Source of the DNA: JBMOGA01 sp049318625
GTDB lineage: Bacteria > Pseudomonadota > Alphaproteobacteria > Rhizobiales > Hyphomicrobiaceae
Reading direction: 5' to 3'
NCBI GenBank assembly: GCA_049318625.1
Contig: JBMOGA010000058.1
Location: 1-23,750, forward strand
DNA: 23,750 nt
Below, piece after piece: positions 14,733 through 23,750 of this stretch. Position numbers and translations under genes: made by a program. Below the pieces are notes generated by a model, which was not told where the DNA came from, searched no databases, and saw only the letters and a program-made list of their open reading frames with translations. The stretch's first letter is position 1. Each line of letters begins with the position of its first letter.

Positions 14733-15950
14733 TCGTGCGAGGCGCAAGACGACCTCGTTGAGCACGAAACGCCCCGCCCGCGTCGCGGCGATATGGCCGC
14801 CGTCGTCGCGCACGACCAGCAGTCCGAGCTGCCGTAACTGCTCGATTGTGCCGCCCGACGGCGCGACGCCCGCCAACCGCACCAGCCGACCGAGATCCAG
14901 CCCCTCCGAAATCCGCAGCCCCATCAGCAGCGCCTCGTCGGCCTGCATATCGGGCGTCAGAACTTCGTCCTCGACGCGGCCGTACCCCGCCGCCTCGACC
15001 ATGGCGAGCCAAGCTTCCGGAGATTTTTCGGTCATCGTGGCACGACGCACCCCGTCGCGGATCACACGCCCATGGGCACCGGGGCCGACGCCGACATACT
15101 CGCCATAGCGCCAGTACAGCAGATTGTGGCGGCTCTCTTCGCCGGGAACCGCGTAGTTCGAAACCTCGTAGGCAGGCAGCCCGGCTTGCCCGGTCACGTC
15201 CTCGGTGACCTGGTACAGCGTATCGGCGATCTCCGGATCCGGCGGTTGAAGCTTGCCCGCTGCGTGCAGGGCCGCGAACGGCGTGCCGGCCTCGATCGTG
15301 AGCTGGTAGAGTGAGAGGTGCCGCCCCGCAAGGCTGATCGCCTCTTTGAGCTCCGCCTCCCAGGACTGAGGCGTCTGCCGCGGTCGCGCATAAATCAGAT
15401 CGAACGAGAAGCGGTCGAACGTCCGCGAAGCGATGGTGATGGCGGCCTCCGCCTCGGCGACCGAGTGGAGCCGGCCCAGGGCCTTGAGGTCCGCATCACG
15501 GAGCGCCTGCACGCCGATCGAGACGCGATTGACACCGGCGACGCGATAGCCCCGAAAGCGCCCCGCCTCGACACTGTTCGGATTGGCCTCGAGCGTGATT
15601 TCGGCGCTGGCGTCGATCGACCAGGCCTGCCCGATCGCATCGAGCACCGCCGCAACCGTGCCGGGCTGCATCAGCGAGGGCGTTCCGCCACCGAGAAACA
15701 CGCTGCCGACCTGCCGCGGCCCGGTCTCCGCTGCGGCGGCCGCGATCTCGCGGCGGAACGCGGCGAGGAATCGCGGCTCGTCGATCCCGCCGAAACGGAC
15801 GTGGCTGTTGAAGTCGCAATAGGGGCATTTGGCCGCGCAGAAGGGCCAATGCACGTAGACGCCGAAGCCGGCCGGATCAGGATTGATCGAGACAGGCGGC
15901 GACGAACAGGGCAAAGGCGCGGGCCCGGTGACTGATGGCATGCTTGGCAT
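14703..15950 (-). CDS. hemW: Radical SAM family heme chaperone HemW
   Basis: HemW is a radical-SAM protein that binds haem and delivers it to membrane haem proteins; it was long misannotated as an oxygen-independent coproporphyrinogen oxidase. The 415-aa product has the CxxxCxxC cluster at Cys38, Cys42 and Cys45 (HWPFCAAKCPYCDFNSH), then VFLGGGTPSLM and EITLEANPNSVE. The haem-associated HNxxYW motif appears as HNLLYW, followed by VGVGPGAHG, and a HemN C-terminal domain. The ATG at 15950 has GGAG four bases upstream. This makes the gene overlap the end of rdgB by 74 bp; no ATG, GTG or TTG lies between codon 4 and the conserved core. rdgB-hemW is a standard alphaproteobacterial pair. Confidence 0.94.
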   Translation of the reverse strand: MPSMPSVTGPAPLPCSSPPVSINPDPAGFGVYVHWPFCAAKCPYCDFNSHVRFGGIDEPRFLAAFRREIAAAAAETGPRQVGSVFLGGGTPSLMQPGTVAAVLDAIGQAWSIDASAEITLEANPNSVEAGRFRGYRVAGVNRVSIGVQALRDADLKALGRLHSVAEAEAAITIASRTFDRFSFDLIYARPRQTPQSWEAELKEAISLAGRHLSLYQLTIEAGTPFAALHAAGKLQPPDPEIADTLYQVTEDVTGQAGLPAYEVSNYAVPGEESRHNLLYWRYGEYVGVGPGAHGRVIRDGVRRATMTEKSPEAWLAMVEAAGYGRVEDEVLTPDMQADEALLMGLRISEGLDLGRLVRLAGVAPSGGTIEQLRQLGLLVVRDDGGHIAATRAGRFVLNEVVLRLARSFEHGADRR

Positions 15951-16494
15951 CCGGCTCCATTTCCCCGAAGGTCAGCGTTCCACCTTCGGGCAGGAACATG
16001 GGATCGTAACCGAAACCGTGCGCGCCGCGTGGCGGCCAGACCAGATGGCCGAGCACTTTGCCTTCGAATGTCTCCACATGGTCGTCCGGCCAGGCGATCG
16101 CCAGGGCACACATGAAGTTGGCCGCCGGGCCGGCTCCGGTCCAACCGCCCTTGGCGGCAACGGCGTCGGCAACCGTCGTCATAGCGCGGCCGAAGTCCTT
16201 GTCGGGCCCCGCCCAGCGCGCCGAATAGATCCCCGGCGCGCCGTCCAGGATGGCGACTTCCAGGCCGGAATCGTCGGCGAGCGCCGGATGACCCGAGGCC
16301 CGTGCCGCCGCCTTGGCCTTCAGCGCGGCATTGCCGATGAACGTCGCTTCGGTTTCCTCGGGCTCGGGCAGGCCCAGCGCCCCGGCCGACACTGCGTCGA
16401 GACCGAACGGGCGAACGAGGTCCCCGATCTCCCGCACCTTACCGGCGTTGTGACTGGCCACCACCAGTCGGCCGCCGCGATCGAGCTTGCGCAT
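15877..16494 (-). CDS. rdgB: Non-canonical purine NTP pyrophosphatase, RdgB/HAM1 family
   Basis: RdgB hydrolyses ITP, dITP and XTP to monophosphates and so keeps deaminated purines out of nucleic acids. The 205-aa length is normal. Motifs are VVASHNAGKVREI near the N-terminus (substrate loop), ALADDSGLEV with the acidic metal ligands, APGIYSARWAG, and GAHGFGYDPMFLPEGGTLTF followed by KHAISHRARAF near the end. It lies 33 bp downstream of rph and overlaps hemW, so rph-rdgB-hemW is probably one operon. Confidence 0.95.
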   Translation of the reverse strand: MRKLDRGGRLVVASHNAGKVREIGDLVRPFGLDAVSAGALGLPEPEETEATFIGNAALKAKAAARASGHPALADDSGLEVAILDGAPGIYSARWAGPDKDFGRAMTTVADAVAAKGGWTGAGPAANFMCALAIAWPDDHVETFEGKVLGHLVWPPRGAHGFGYDPMFLPEGGTLTFGEMEPDAKHAISHRARAFALFVAACLDQS

Positions 16495-16527
16495 ATCAGC
16501 ACTCTTCCCGGCACGACGACCAGCGCA

Positions 16528-17241
16528 TCACGCAACCGTCAGCTTCTGCAGCGATACCAACTCGCCGATCCCCTTGCGGGCGAGCAGCATCAACTCGTCG
16601 AACTTCTCTTGGCTGAACGGGGTCTTCTCGGCCGTTCCCTGAACCTCGACGATGCCGCCTTTGCCCGTCATGACGAAATTGGCGTCGGCATCGGCATCGG
16701 AGTCCTCGGCGTAGTCGAGGTCGAGAACCGAGTTGCCGGCATAGATCCCGGCGGACACCGCGGCGACGTGATCGCGCAGCACGCCGGGCCGGATCATGTC
16801 GCGCATCTCCATCCACTTCATGCAGTCGTGGAGAGCGACCCAAGCGCCGGTGATGGCAGCCGTCCGCGTCCCGCCGTCGGCCTGGATGACGTCGCAGTCG
16901 ACCGAGATCTGGCGCTCGCCGAGCTTTTCGAGATCGACCACGGCGCGCAGCGCGCGCCCGATCAGCCGCTGGATCTCCTGAGTGCGCCCGGATGGATGGC
17001 CGACCGTCGCCTCACGGCGCGTCCGCTCGGTCGTCGCTCTTGGCAGCATGCCGTACTCGGCGGTCACCCACCCGCGACCCTGGCCCTTGAGCCACGGCGG
17101 CACCCGCTCTTCGAGCGATGCGGTGCACAACACATGCGTATTGCCGAACTTGATGAGACAGGAGCCCTCGGCATGGATCGATACGGCACGCTCGAAGGAA
17201 ATTCGACGAAGCTCGTCGATTCGACGCTTGGAAGGGCGCAT
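16528..17241 (-). CDS. rph: Ribonuclease PH
   Basis: RNase PH is a phosphate-dependent 3'-to-5' exoribonuclease that trims tRNA precursors. The 237-aa product is full length and closely follows the family: SIHAEGSCLIKFGNTHVLC, PPWLKGQGRGWVTAEYGMLP, SGRTQEIQRLIGRALRA (the phosphate-site Arg is in this block), DCDVIQADGGTRTA and DADANFVMTGKGGIVEVQGT. The ATG at 17241 follows GAGAGAAG at short spacing; the frame is open further upstream, but those residues are not RNase PH. It is divergent from hrcA across a 225-bp region, a classic alphaproteobacterial arrangement. Confidence 0.96.
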   Translation of the reverse strand: MRPSKRRIDELRRISFERAVSIHAEGSCLIKFGNTHVLCTASLEERVPPWLKGQGRGWVTAEYGMLPRATTERTRREATVGHPSGRTQEIQRLIGRALRAVVDLEKLGERQISVDCDVIQADGGTRTAAITGAWVALHDCMKWMEMRDMIRPGVLRDHVAAVSAGIYAGNSVLDLDYAEDSDADADANFVMTGKGGIVEVQGTAEKTPFSQEKFDELMLLARKGIGELVSLQKLTVA

Positions 17242-17303
17242 GCGGCTTCTCTCGGTTGGCCGGACAAGAATTAGGGCGCGCGAGCCAGTGGGGTCGGCCG
17301 GCT

Positions 17304-17329
17304 GTTTCGATCGGCCGTTTCGATCGGCC
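17304..17329. repeat. Perfect 13-bp tandem duplication in the rph-hrcA intergenic region
   Basis: GTTTCGATCGGCC occurs twice, back to back, at 17304-17316 and 17317-17329, in the shared upstream region of rph and hrcA. It could be a pair of protein-binding sites or simple slippage. It does not match the CIRCE element. Confidence 0.6.
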
Positions 17330-17391
17330 ACAAGTGTCGAGCGCGGCCGCACCCTAACGTGCGATTCCCGAAAGGTCACGGCTCACAGCAT

Positions 17392-17421
17392 TTGACGGCG
17401 AGAAAACCCGCGCCGTACTAT
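17392..17421 (+). promoter_or_regulatory. Putative sigma-70 promoter for hrcA
   Basis: TTGACG (17392-17397) and TACTAT (17416-17421) are separated by 18 bases and lie 45 bp upstream of the hrcA start. Both hexamers match the housekeeping consensus well. No CIRCE inverted repeat is visible between this promoter and hrcA. Confidence 0.55.
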
Positions 17422-17466
17422 AGCTCATGTCAAGGTCACAACGCTGCGCTGTGCCTATCCTGACCG

Positions 17467-18525
17467 ATGTCGGATAACCCCCCGGAACTCGTGACACTCA
17501 ACGATCGCTCGCGGGAGATCTTTCGCCGCATCGTTGAGTCCTACCTCGCCACCGGTGAGCCCGTGGGCTCGCGCAACCTGTCGCGCGTGCTGCCGATGTC
17601 ACTCTCCCCGGCATCGATCCGCAACGTCATGTCCGATCTCGAGCACCTCGGGCTAATCTACGCCCCGCACACGTCGGCCGGGCGGCTGCCGACCCAGGTC
17701 GGGCTGCGGTTGTTCGTGGATGGCCTCCTCGAAGTCGGCAAGCTGTCACCGGACGAGCGCCGCCAGATCGAGGCCCAGATCGGTCCCAACAAGCGCAAGC
17801 CGATGGACCAGTTGCTGGGAGAAGCCAGCGAGATGATCTCTGGGCTCTCCCACTGCGCTGGACTGGTGCTGGCGGAAAAGCAGGTCAATCACCTCAAGCA
17901 CATCGAGTTCGTCCCGTTGGAGCCGGGCCGCGCCCTGGTCGTGCTGGTCGGCGACAGCCAGCACGTCGAGAACAGGGTCATCGACGTGCCCCCGGGGCTG
18001 CCGCCGTCGGCTCTGATCGAGGCCACCAACTACCTCAACGCCAACGTCCGCGGCCTTACGCTGCAGGAGGCGCGCGACCGCATCGAGCAGGAATTGAGCC
18101 GGGCCAAGGCCGAACTCGACGAATTGACGCAGAAGGTCATCCACTCGGGCCTCGCGGAGTGGTCGGGATCGTTCGACGACCGCCGCAGCCTCATCGTGCG
18201 CGGCCAGTCGAACCTGTTGAAGGACCTGACCGCGATCGAAGATCTCGAGCGCATCCGCCAGCTGTTCGACGATCTCGAATCGAAGCGCGACGTCGCGCAG
18301 CTCCTCGGCAGTGCCGAGCTGGCGGAGGGCGTCCGCATCTTCATCGGCGCCGAGAACAAGCTGTTTTCGCTGTCCGGTTCGTCGCTGATCGTGGCACCCT
18401 TCAAGGACGAACAGCGCAACATAGTCGGCGTGCTCGGTGTGATCGGCCCGACGCGACTGAATTATGCCCGTATCATTCCCATGGTCGACTACACGGCCAA
18501 GCTGGTCGGTCGGCTCATCTCTTGA
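17467..18525 (+). CDS. hrcA: Heat-inducible transcription repressor HrcA
   Basis: HrcA represses chaperone operons, typically groESL in alphaproteobacteria, by binding the CIRCE operator; GroEL modulates its activity. The 352-aa product contains the N-terminal winged helix (about 10-85: REIFRRIVESYLATGEPVGS, SPASIRNVMSDLEHLGLIYA and PHTSAGRLPTQVGLRLFVD), the GAF-like core with an inserted dimerisation region, and the C-terminal VGVLGVIGPTRLNYARIIP signature. No CIRCE element is apparent in this window, so its targets are elsewhere. It lies 87 bp upstream of grpE on the same strand, a likely hrcA-grpE operon. Confidence 0.96.
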   Translation: MSDNPPELVTLNDRSREIFRRIVESYLATGEPVGSRNLSRVLPMSLSPASIRNVMSDLEHLGLIYAPHTSAGRLPTQVGLRLFVDGLLEVGKLSPDERRQIEAQIGPNKRKPMDQLLGEASEMISGLSHCAGLVLAEKQVNHLKHIEFVPLEPGRALVVLVGDSQHVENRVIDVPPGLPPSALIEATNYLNANVRGLTLQEARDRIEQELSRAKAELDELTQKVIHSGLAEWSGSFDDRRSLIVRGQSNLLKDLTAIEDLERIRQLFDDLESKRDVAQLLGSAELAEGVRIFIGAENKLFSLSGSSLIVAPFKDEQRNIVGVLGVIGPTRLNYARIIPMVDYTAKLVGRLIS

Positions 18526-18612
18526 TTTTTACCCGCGACCGGCCGATATCGGGGCGCGTCGGTGTCGGCCCGCGCTGCCGCTTTGCCAGATGTTTGAAAT
18601 CAAAGAGGATTC

Positions 18613-19269
18613 ATGAGCGACACGCCGAACGAACTGCCGCCGCAACCGTCGAGCAAGCCGGCGGATGATGCCGCGACGACCGAGGCCCCGGCGACGGACG
18701 GCAATGGCGCTCAGGCGGCATTCGAAGCCCAACTCGCCGAACTCGAGCGCCAGATCCGCGACCTCACCGACCGGCTTCTGCGCGCCCACGCAGAGATGGA
18801 CAACATCCGCAAGCGCGCCGAACGCGAGAAGTCCGATACGGCCAAGTACGCCATCAGCAAGTTCGCGCGCGACATCGTCGGCGTCGCCGACAACTTCCAG
18901 CGGGCGCTGGCCGCTGTGCCGGCTGATGCCGAGCACAATCCCGGACTGCAGAGCCTCCTCGAAGGCGTGACCCTGACCGAGCGAGAGTTCCTGAACGCGC
19001 TCGAACGCAATGGTGTCCGCCGGGTCGACCCGCAGGGCGAGGCGTTCAATCCGCATCTGCACCAGGCGGTCATGGAGCAGCAGAACCCCGACGTCACCGC
19101 GGGAACCGTGCTTCAGGTCTTCCAGTCCGGCTATGTCATCGAGGATCGCGTCCTGCGCCCGGCCATGGTCGTCGTCGCCACCGGCGGCGCCAAGGCAGCG
19201 AAGCCTCAGGAGACGCCCGAATCACAGCCGGCCAGCGGCGCCAACGAAAGCGATCCGAACGGCACCTGA
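18613..19269 (+). CDS. grpE: Nucleotide exchange factor GrpE
   Basis: GrpE releases ADP from DnaK and acts as a thermosensor. The 218-aa product begins with a disordered acidic/Pro-rich region (1-35), then the long dimerising coiled coil (about 36-85, including RAHAEMDNIRKRAEREK), then the four-helix and beta-wing region ending in FNPHLHQAV, VLQVFQSGYVIEDRVLRPAMV. A polar tail of about 30 residues follows (about 188-218). The ATG at 18613 follows AGAGGA. It is downstream of hrcA and 13 bp from the converging end of alkB. Confidence 0.96.
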   Translation: MSDTPNELPPQPSSKPADDAATTEAPATDGNGAQAAFEAQLAELERQIRDLTDRLLRAHAEMDNIRKRAEREKSDTAKYAISKFARDIVGVADNFQRALAAVPADAEHNPGLQSLLEGVTLTEREFLNALERNGVRRVDPQGEAFNPHLHQAVMEQQNPDVTAGTVLQVFQSGYVIEDRVLRPAMVVVATGGAKAAKPQETPESQPASGANESDPNGT

Positions 19270-19282
19270 CGGCGGCGTTCTC

Positions 19283-19897
19283 TCAGAACGGCGCTGGATT
19301 GACCCGCCGCAGCGTCAGATTGAGGCGGCCGCCGCCCTCGATTAGGGCGCTGCTGCCTGCAAACACGCGATCGATGCCGTGGTAGGCGAGCCGGCTCGGC
19401 CCGCCGAGAACCACCACGTCGCCCGAGAGCAGCGTCATTTTGACCTTCGGCGCGCCGCGCCGGCACCCCCCGATATGGAACAAGGCGGTATCGCCCAGCG
19501 ACACCGACACCACCGGCGCCCGCTGCTCCGCCTCGTCGGAATCGACATGGCTGCCAAGCTTGGCCCCAGCGCGATACAGGTTGATCAGGCAAGCTTCGGG
19601 CGGCGCCGCGAACCCTGAGAACCGGGCCCACACCCCCATAAGCCGCTGCGGGATCGGCGGCCAGGGCGCCCCTGTGACGGGATGGCGGAGCTGGTAGCGG
19701 TAACCGGCCACATCGGACACCCAGCCGAGAGCGCCACAGTTGCTCATTTCGACGGAGAACGGCCGGCCGGACCGCGGCATTGTCGGCCGGTACAACGGGG
19801 CCTCCGCCAGCACGGCCCGGACGTCATCGAGCAACGCCTGCTGGGCTGCGGCATCGAGCGCGCCCTGCCAATGCTCGGCGCCTTCGGGTAACCGCAT
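19283..19897 (-). CDS. alkB: AlkB family alpha-ketoglutarate-dependent DNA dioxygenase
   Basis: AlkB directly reverses N1-methyladenine and N3-methylcytosine damage by Fe(II)/2-oxoglutarate-dependent oxidative demethylation. From the ATG at 19897 the product is 204 aa. All expected ligands are present: NLYRAGAKLGSHVDSDE with His117 and Asp119 for iron, His173 in AYHGIDRV as the third ligand, and the terminal RxNxTxR (Arg191, Asn193, Thr195, Arg197) for 2-oxoglutarate and substrate. GGGAG lies about ten bases upstream of this ATG; a TTG at 19936 would add 13 residues. It sits on the opposite strand between grpE and dnaK, splitting the heat-shock genes. No ada gene is nearby. Confidence 0.94.
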   Translation of the reverse strand: MRLPEGAEHWQGALDAAAQQALLDDVRAVLAEAPLYRPTMPRSGRPFSVEMSNCGALGWVSDVAGYRYQLRHPVTGAPWPPIPQRLMGVWARFSGFAAPPEACLINLYRAGAKLGSHVDSDEAEQRAPVVSVSLGDTALFHIGGCRRGAPKVKMTLLSGDVVVLGGPSRLAYHGIDRVFAGSSALIEGGGRLNLTLRRVNPAPF

Positions 19898-19965
19898 TTT
19901 GGCGTGACTCCCGCGTTGTATGCGTTCGGCCCACAAATAGTGCGCACCGGAGCGCGATCGGACCG

Positions 19966-19996
19966 GTTGCGTAGCCGCGAACCGGCCTTATATATC
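19966..19996 (+). promoter_or_regulatory. Putative sigma-32 (RpoH) heat-shock promoter for dnaK
   Basis: GTTG at 19966-19969 and CCTTATATATC at 19986-19996 are spaced 16 bases apart and lie about 120 bp before dnaK. This resembles the alphaproteobacterial RpoH pattern (CTTG, spacer, then a C-rich/TATAT block). The -10 part is a strong match and the -35 part is weaker. The leader between this and dnaK is about 115 nt. Confidence 0.55.
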
Positions 19997-20116
19997 GGCC
20001 GGACTTCCCACCTAACCAAGGGGACCGTTCTTCGTCGGCCCTCGCGAGGGGACTGGCGGAGGGAACAGGTGCCGTTCTGGGCCTGAGCGGTCCGCCGCAG
20101 AAACAAGGAAATGGAA

Positions 20117-22060
<1,944 letters not shown>

Positions 22061-22208
22061 CGAAGGCACCGTGCGGGCGGCCAGAACCGGCCAAAACCCC
22101 ATGTTGACCACCGGATCGCAACGCGCCTAGCGTGCGGTCCGGGGGTCGTCTCAGGGGCCCGGTTGGGCGATCGCCTCGCACTGGCGACGCGACGAACGGG
22201 CAAGGTCC

Positions 22209-23363
22209 ATGGCTAAGCGAGACTATTACGAAGTCCTGGGCGTCGCGCGCGGTGCCAGCGAGCAGGACTTGAAATTGGCGTTCCGCAAGCTGGCGAAGGA
22301 ATACCATCCCGACCGCAATCCCGGCGACGAGTCGGCCGAGGTGCGCTTCAAGGAGATCAACGAGGCCTATGAGGCCCTGAAGGATCCGCAGAAGCGCGCC
22401 GCCTATGACCAGTTCGGCCACGCCGCCTTCGATGGCGGTATGGGGCGCGGCGGTCAGGCCGGCGGCTTCGGGCCCGACTTCGCGTCCTCGATGGAGGACA
22501 TCTTCGAGAATTTCTTCGGCGAGTTCATGGGCGGCCGTCGCGGCGGTGCCGGTGGCCAGCGCGGCGGGGCCACCCGCGAGCGGGGCGCCGATCTGCGCTA
22601 CAATATGGAAATCACGCTTCAGGAGGCGTTCGCCGGCAAGACCGCGCAGATCAGGGTGCCGACCAGCATCTCCTGTGACACCTGCAGCGGCACCGGCGCC
22701 AAGGCCGGGACCAAGCCGACCGGATGCGCGACCTGCGGCGGTGTCGGCAAGGTCCGAGCGAGCCAGGGCTTCTTCACCATCGAGCGCACCTGTCCGGCCT
22801 GCCAGGGCCGCGGCGAGGTGATCGACGACCCGTGTCCGACCTGCTCCCGCGCCGGCCGCACGACGAAAGAGCGCACGCTCTCCGTCAATATTCCGGCCGG
22901 CGTCGAGGAAGGCACCCGCATCCGGCTGGCCGGCGAAGGCGAGGCCGGCCTGCGCGGTGGCCCAGCTGGCGACCTTTATATTTTCCTGTCGATCAAGCCG
23001 CACGCGTTCTTCCAGCGCGACGGAGCCGACGTGTTCTGCCGTGTCCCGGTTTCGATGGTGACCGCCGCACTCGGCGGCCAGATCGACGTTCCGACGCTGG
23101 AAGGCGCCACCACGCGCGTCAAGGTTCCCGAAGGCACCGAGACCGGCAAGCAGTTCCGCCTCAAGGGCAAGGGCATGCCGGTGCTGCGCTCGAAACTGCA
23201 AGGCGACCTCTACATTCAGGTCGAGGTCGAAACACCGAAGAACCTGACACGGCGCCAGCGCGAACTGCTCGAGGAATTCGAGCGCGAGAGCCACAAGGAT
23301 ACCAGCCCCACCAGCAGCGGCTTCTTCGCCAAGGTGAAGGAGTTCTTCGAGGGCAAGGGTTAG
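22209..23363 (+). CDS. dnaJ: Molecular chaperone DnaJ (Hsp40)
   Basis: DnaJ delivers substrates to DnaK and stimulates its ATPase. The 384-aa product has a J domain with HPD at 33-35, a Gly/Phe-rich linker (about 76-120), a zinc-finger domain with four CxxC pairs (156/159, 173/176, 195/198, 209/212), two C-terminal beta domains and a dimerisation tail. Three zinc motifs follow CxxCxGxG exactly; the fourth reads CPTCSRAG, with Arg214 in place of the first conserved Gly, though all eight Cys are kept. The ATG at 22209 follows AAGG. It is co-oriented with dnaK, as in most proteobacteria. Confidence 0.97.
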   Translation: MAKRDYYEVLGVARGASEQDLKLAFRKLAKEYHPDRNPGDESAEVRFKEINEAYEALKDPQKRAAYDQFGHAAFDGGMGRGGQAGGFGPDFASSMEDIFENFFGEFMGGRRGGAGGQRGGATRERGADLRYNMEITLQEAFAGKTAQIRVPTSISCDTCSGTGAKAGTKPTGCATCGGVGKVRASQGFFTIERTCPACQGRGEVIDDPCPTCSRAGRTTKERTLSVNIPAGVEEGTRIRLAGEGEAGLRGGPAGDLYIFLSIKPHAFFQRDGADVFCRVPVSMVTAALGGQIDVPTLEGATTRVKVPEGTETGKQFRLKGKGMPVLRSKLQGDLYIQVEVETPKNLTRRQRELLEEFERESHKDTSPTSSGFFAKVKEFFEGKG

Positions 23364-23388
23364 AACTGAACGATCGGCGCGTCGTGCC

Positions 23389-23750
23389 TCAGATCGCCAG
23401 AGCCACCGGTTCGGTCGCTCGCGTGACCCGGCCCAGAGCGGCCTCGAGTTCGGCGCGCCGCAGGGGCTTGGTGAGGTAGTCGACCATGCCCGCAGCCAGA
23501 AACCGCTCCCGGTCCCCGGCCAACGCATTGGCGGTGAGGGCGATGATCGGCACTGGCGGACGGGACCCGGCAAGGCTCCTGATCCGGCCGGTTGCCTCGA
23601 TGCCATCCATGCCCGGCATCGAGATGTCCATCAGCACGACGTCGTAACCGCCCTGCTCGGCCTTCGCGACGGCCGACAATCCATCGATCGCAGTCTCGAC
23701 CTGATGTCCGGCCGCCTCCAGCATGCGCGAACCGATCAATCTGTTCGTGC
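23389..23750 (-). CDS. Receiver-domain protein, partial (probably the C-terminus of a hybrid histidine kinase)
   Basis: The frame is open from the right edge of the window and ends at 23389, so this is the 3' part of a longer gene. The visible residues (about 120) form most of a CheY-like receiver domain: NRLIGSRMLEAAGHQVETA (helix 1), YDVVLMDISMPGMDG with the phospho-acceptor Asp, PIIALTANAL with the switch Thr, and MVDYLTKPLRR with the conserved Lys. The beta-1 DD motif would lie just beyond the window. The late-gene position and the short tail after the receiver suggest a hybrid sensor kinase; a stand-alone response regulator is the alternative. It converges on dnaJ. Confidence 0.85.
   Translation of the reverse strand, partial: TNRLIGSRMLEAAGHQVETAIDGLSAVAKAEQGGYDVVLMDISMPGMDGIEATGRIRSLAGSRPPVPIIALTANALAGDRERFLAAGMVDYLTKPLRRAELEAALGRVTRATEPVALAI

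Noticed and set aside
17380..17466. CIRCE operator upstream of hrcA
   Set aside because: I looked for TTAGCACTC and its inverted partner here and upstream of dnaK and found neither; dnaK instead has a sigma-32-like promoter.

Overview
The window is about 23.75 kb of GC-rich (roughly two-thirds G+C) chromosomal DNA. Protein families and gene order point to an alphaproteobacterium, probably Rhodospirillales-like. The evidence is the comM-gshB-yraN-rsmI cluster divergent from an LppC-type lipoprotein, rdgB-hemW behind rph and divergent from hrcA-grpE, a conserved alphaproteobacterial HNH protein, and a DedA/DsbB pair. The exact taxon is an inference. Most of the window is ordinary, densely packed core genome.

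Layout. (1) 1-5157: a minus-strand cluster rsmI, yraN, gshB, comM, with lppC diverging from rsmI. comM loses its C-terminus at an in-frame stop beside two near-identical 15-bp repeats at the left edge, which looks like the end of a mobile element. (2) 5238-8135: three tandem AEC-family transporter genes. (3) 8154-9590: an orphan 115-aa protein and gluQ. (4) 9651-11002: an AlkA-type DNA glycosylase and a stand-alone HNH protein with a good terminator. (5) 11003-12227: the only poorly explained stretch. It holds one short gene (72 or 93 aa) and about 820 bp with strong inverted repeats, including a three-way-junction-like structure, a 60-nt near-perfect hairpin and an A/C-rich ACGCAA repeat patch. 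(6) 12228-14732: dsbB, a DedA/YqaA-type membrane protein, a 64-aa protein followed by a perfect palindrome, and a divergent GcvA-like LysR regulator. (7) 14703-17241: hemW, rdgB and rph on the minus strand. (8) 17467-23363: the heat-shock genes hrcA-grpE and dnaK-dnaJ, interrupted by an opposite-strand alkB. (9) The right edge cuts a receiver-domain protein.

How the genes fit together. The heat-shock block supplies the DnaK-DnaJ-GrpE machine and the HrcA repressor, and dnaK has a sigma-32-like promoter. rph, rdgB and hemW cover RNA 3'-end processing, nucleotide-pool cleaning and haem trafficking. rsmI and gluQ modify the translation apparatus. AlkA- and AlkB-type proteins give two separate DNA alkylation repair activities. 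LppC and DsbB act in the envelope.

I did not find a clear new multi-gene system. The best candidates for something undescribed are the structured region at 11406-12030 with its adjacent small gene, the interrupted comM edge, and the AEC triplet.
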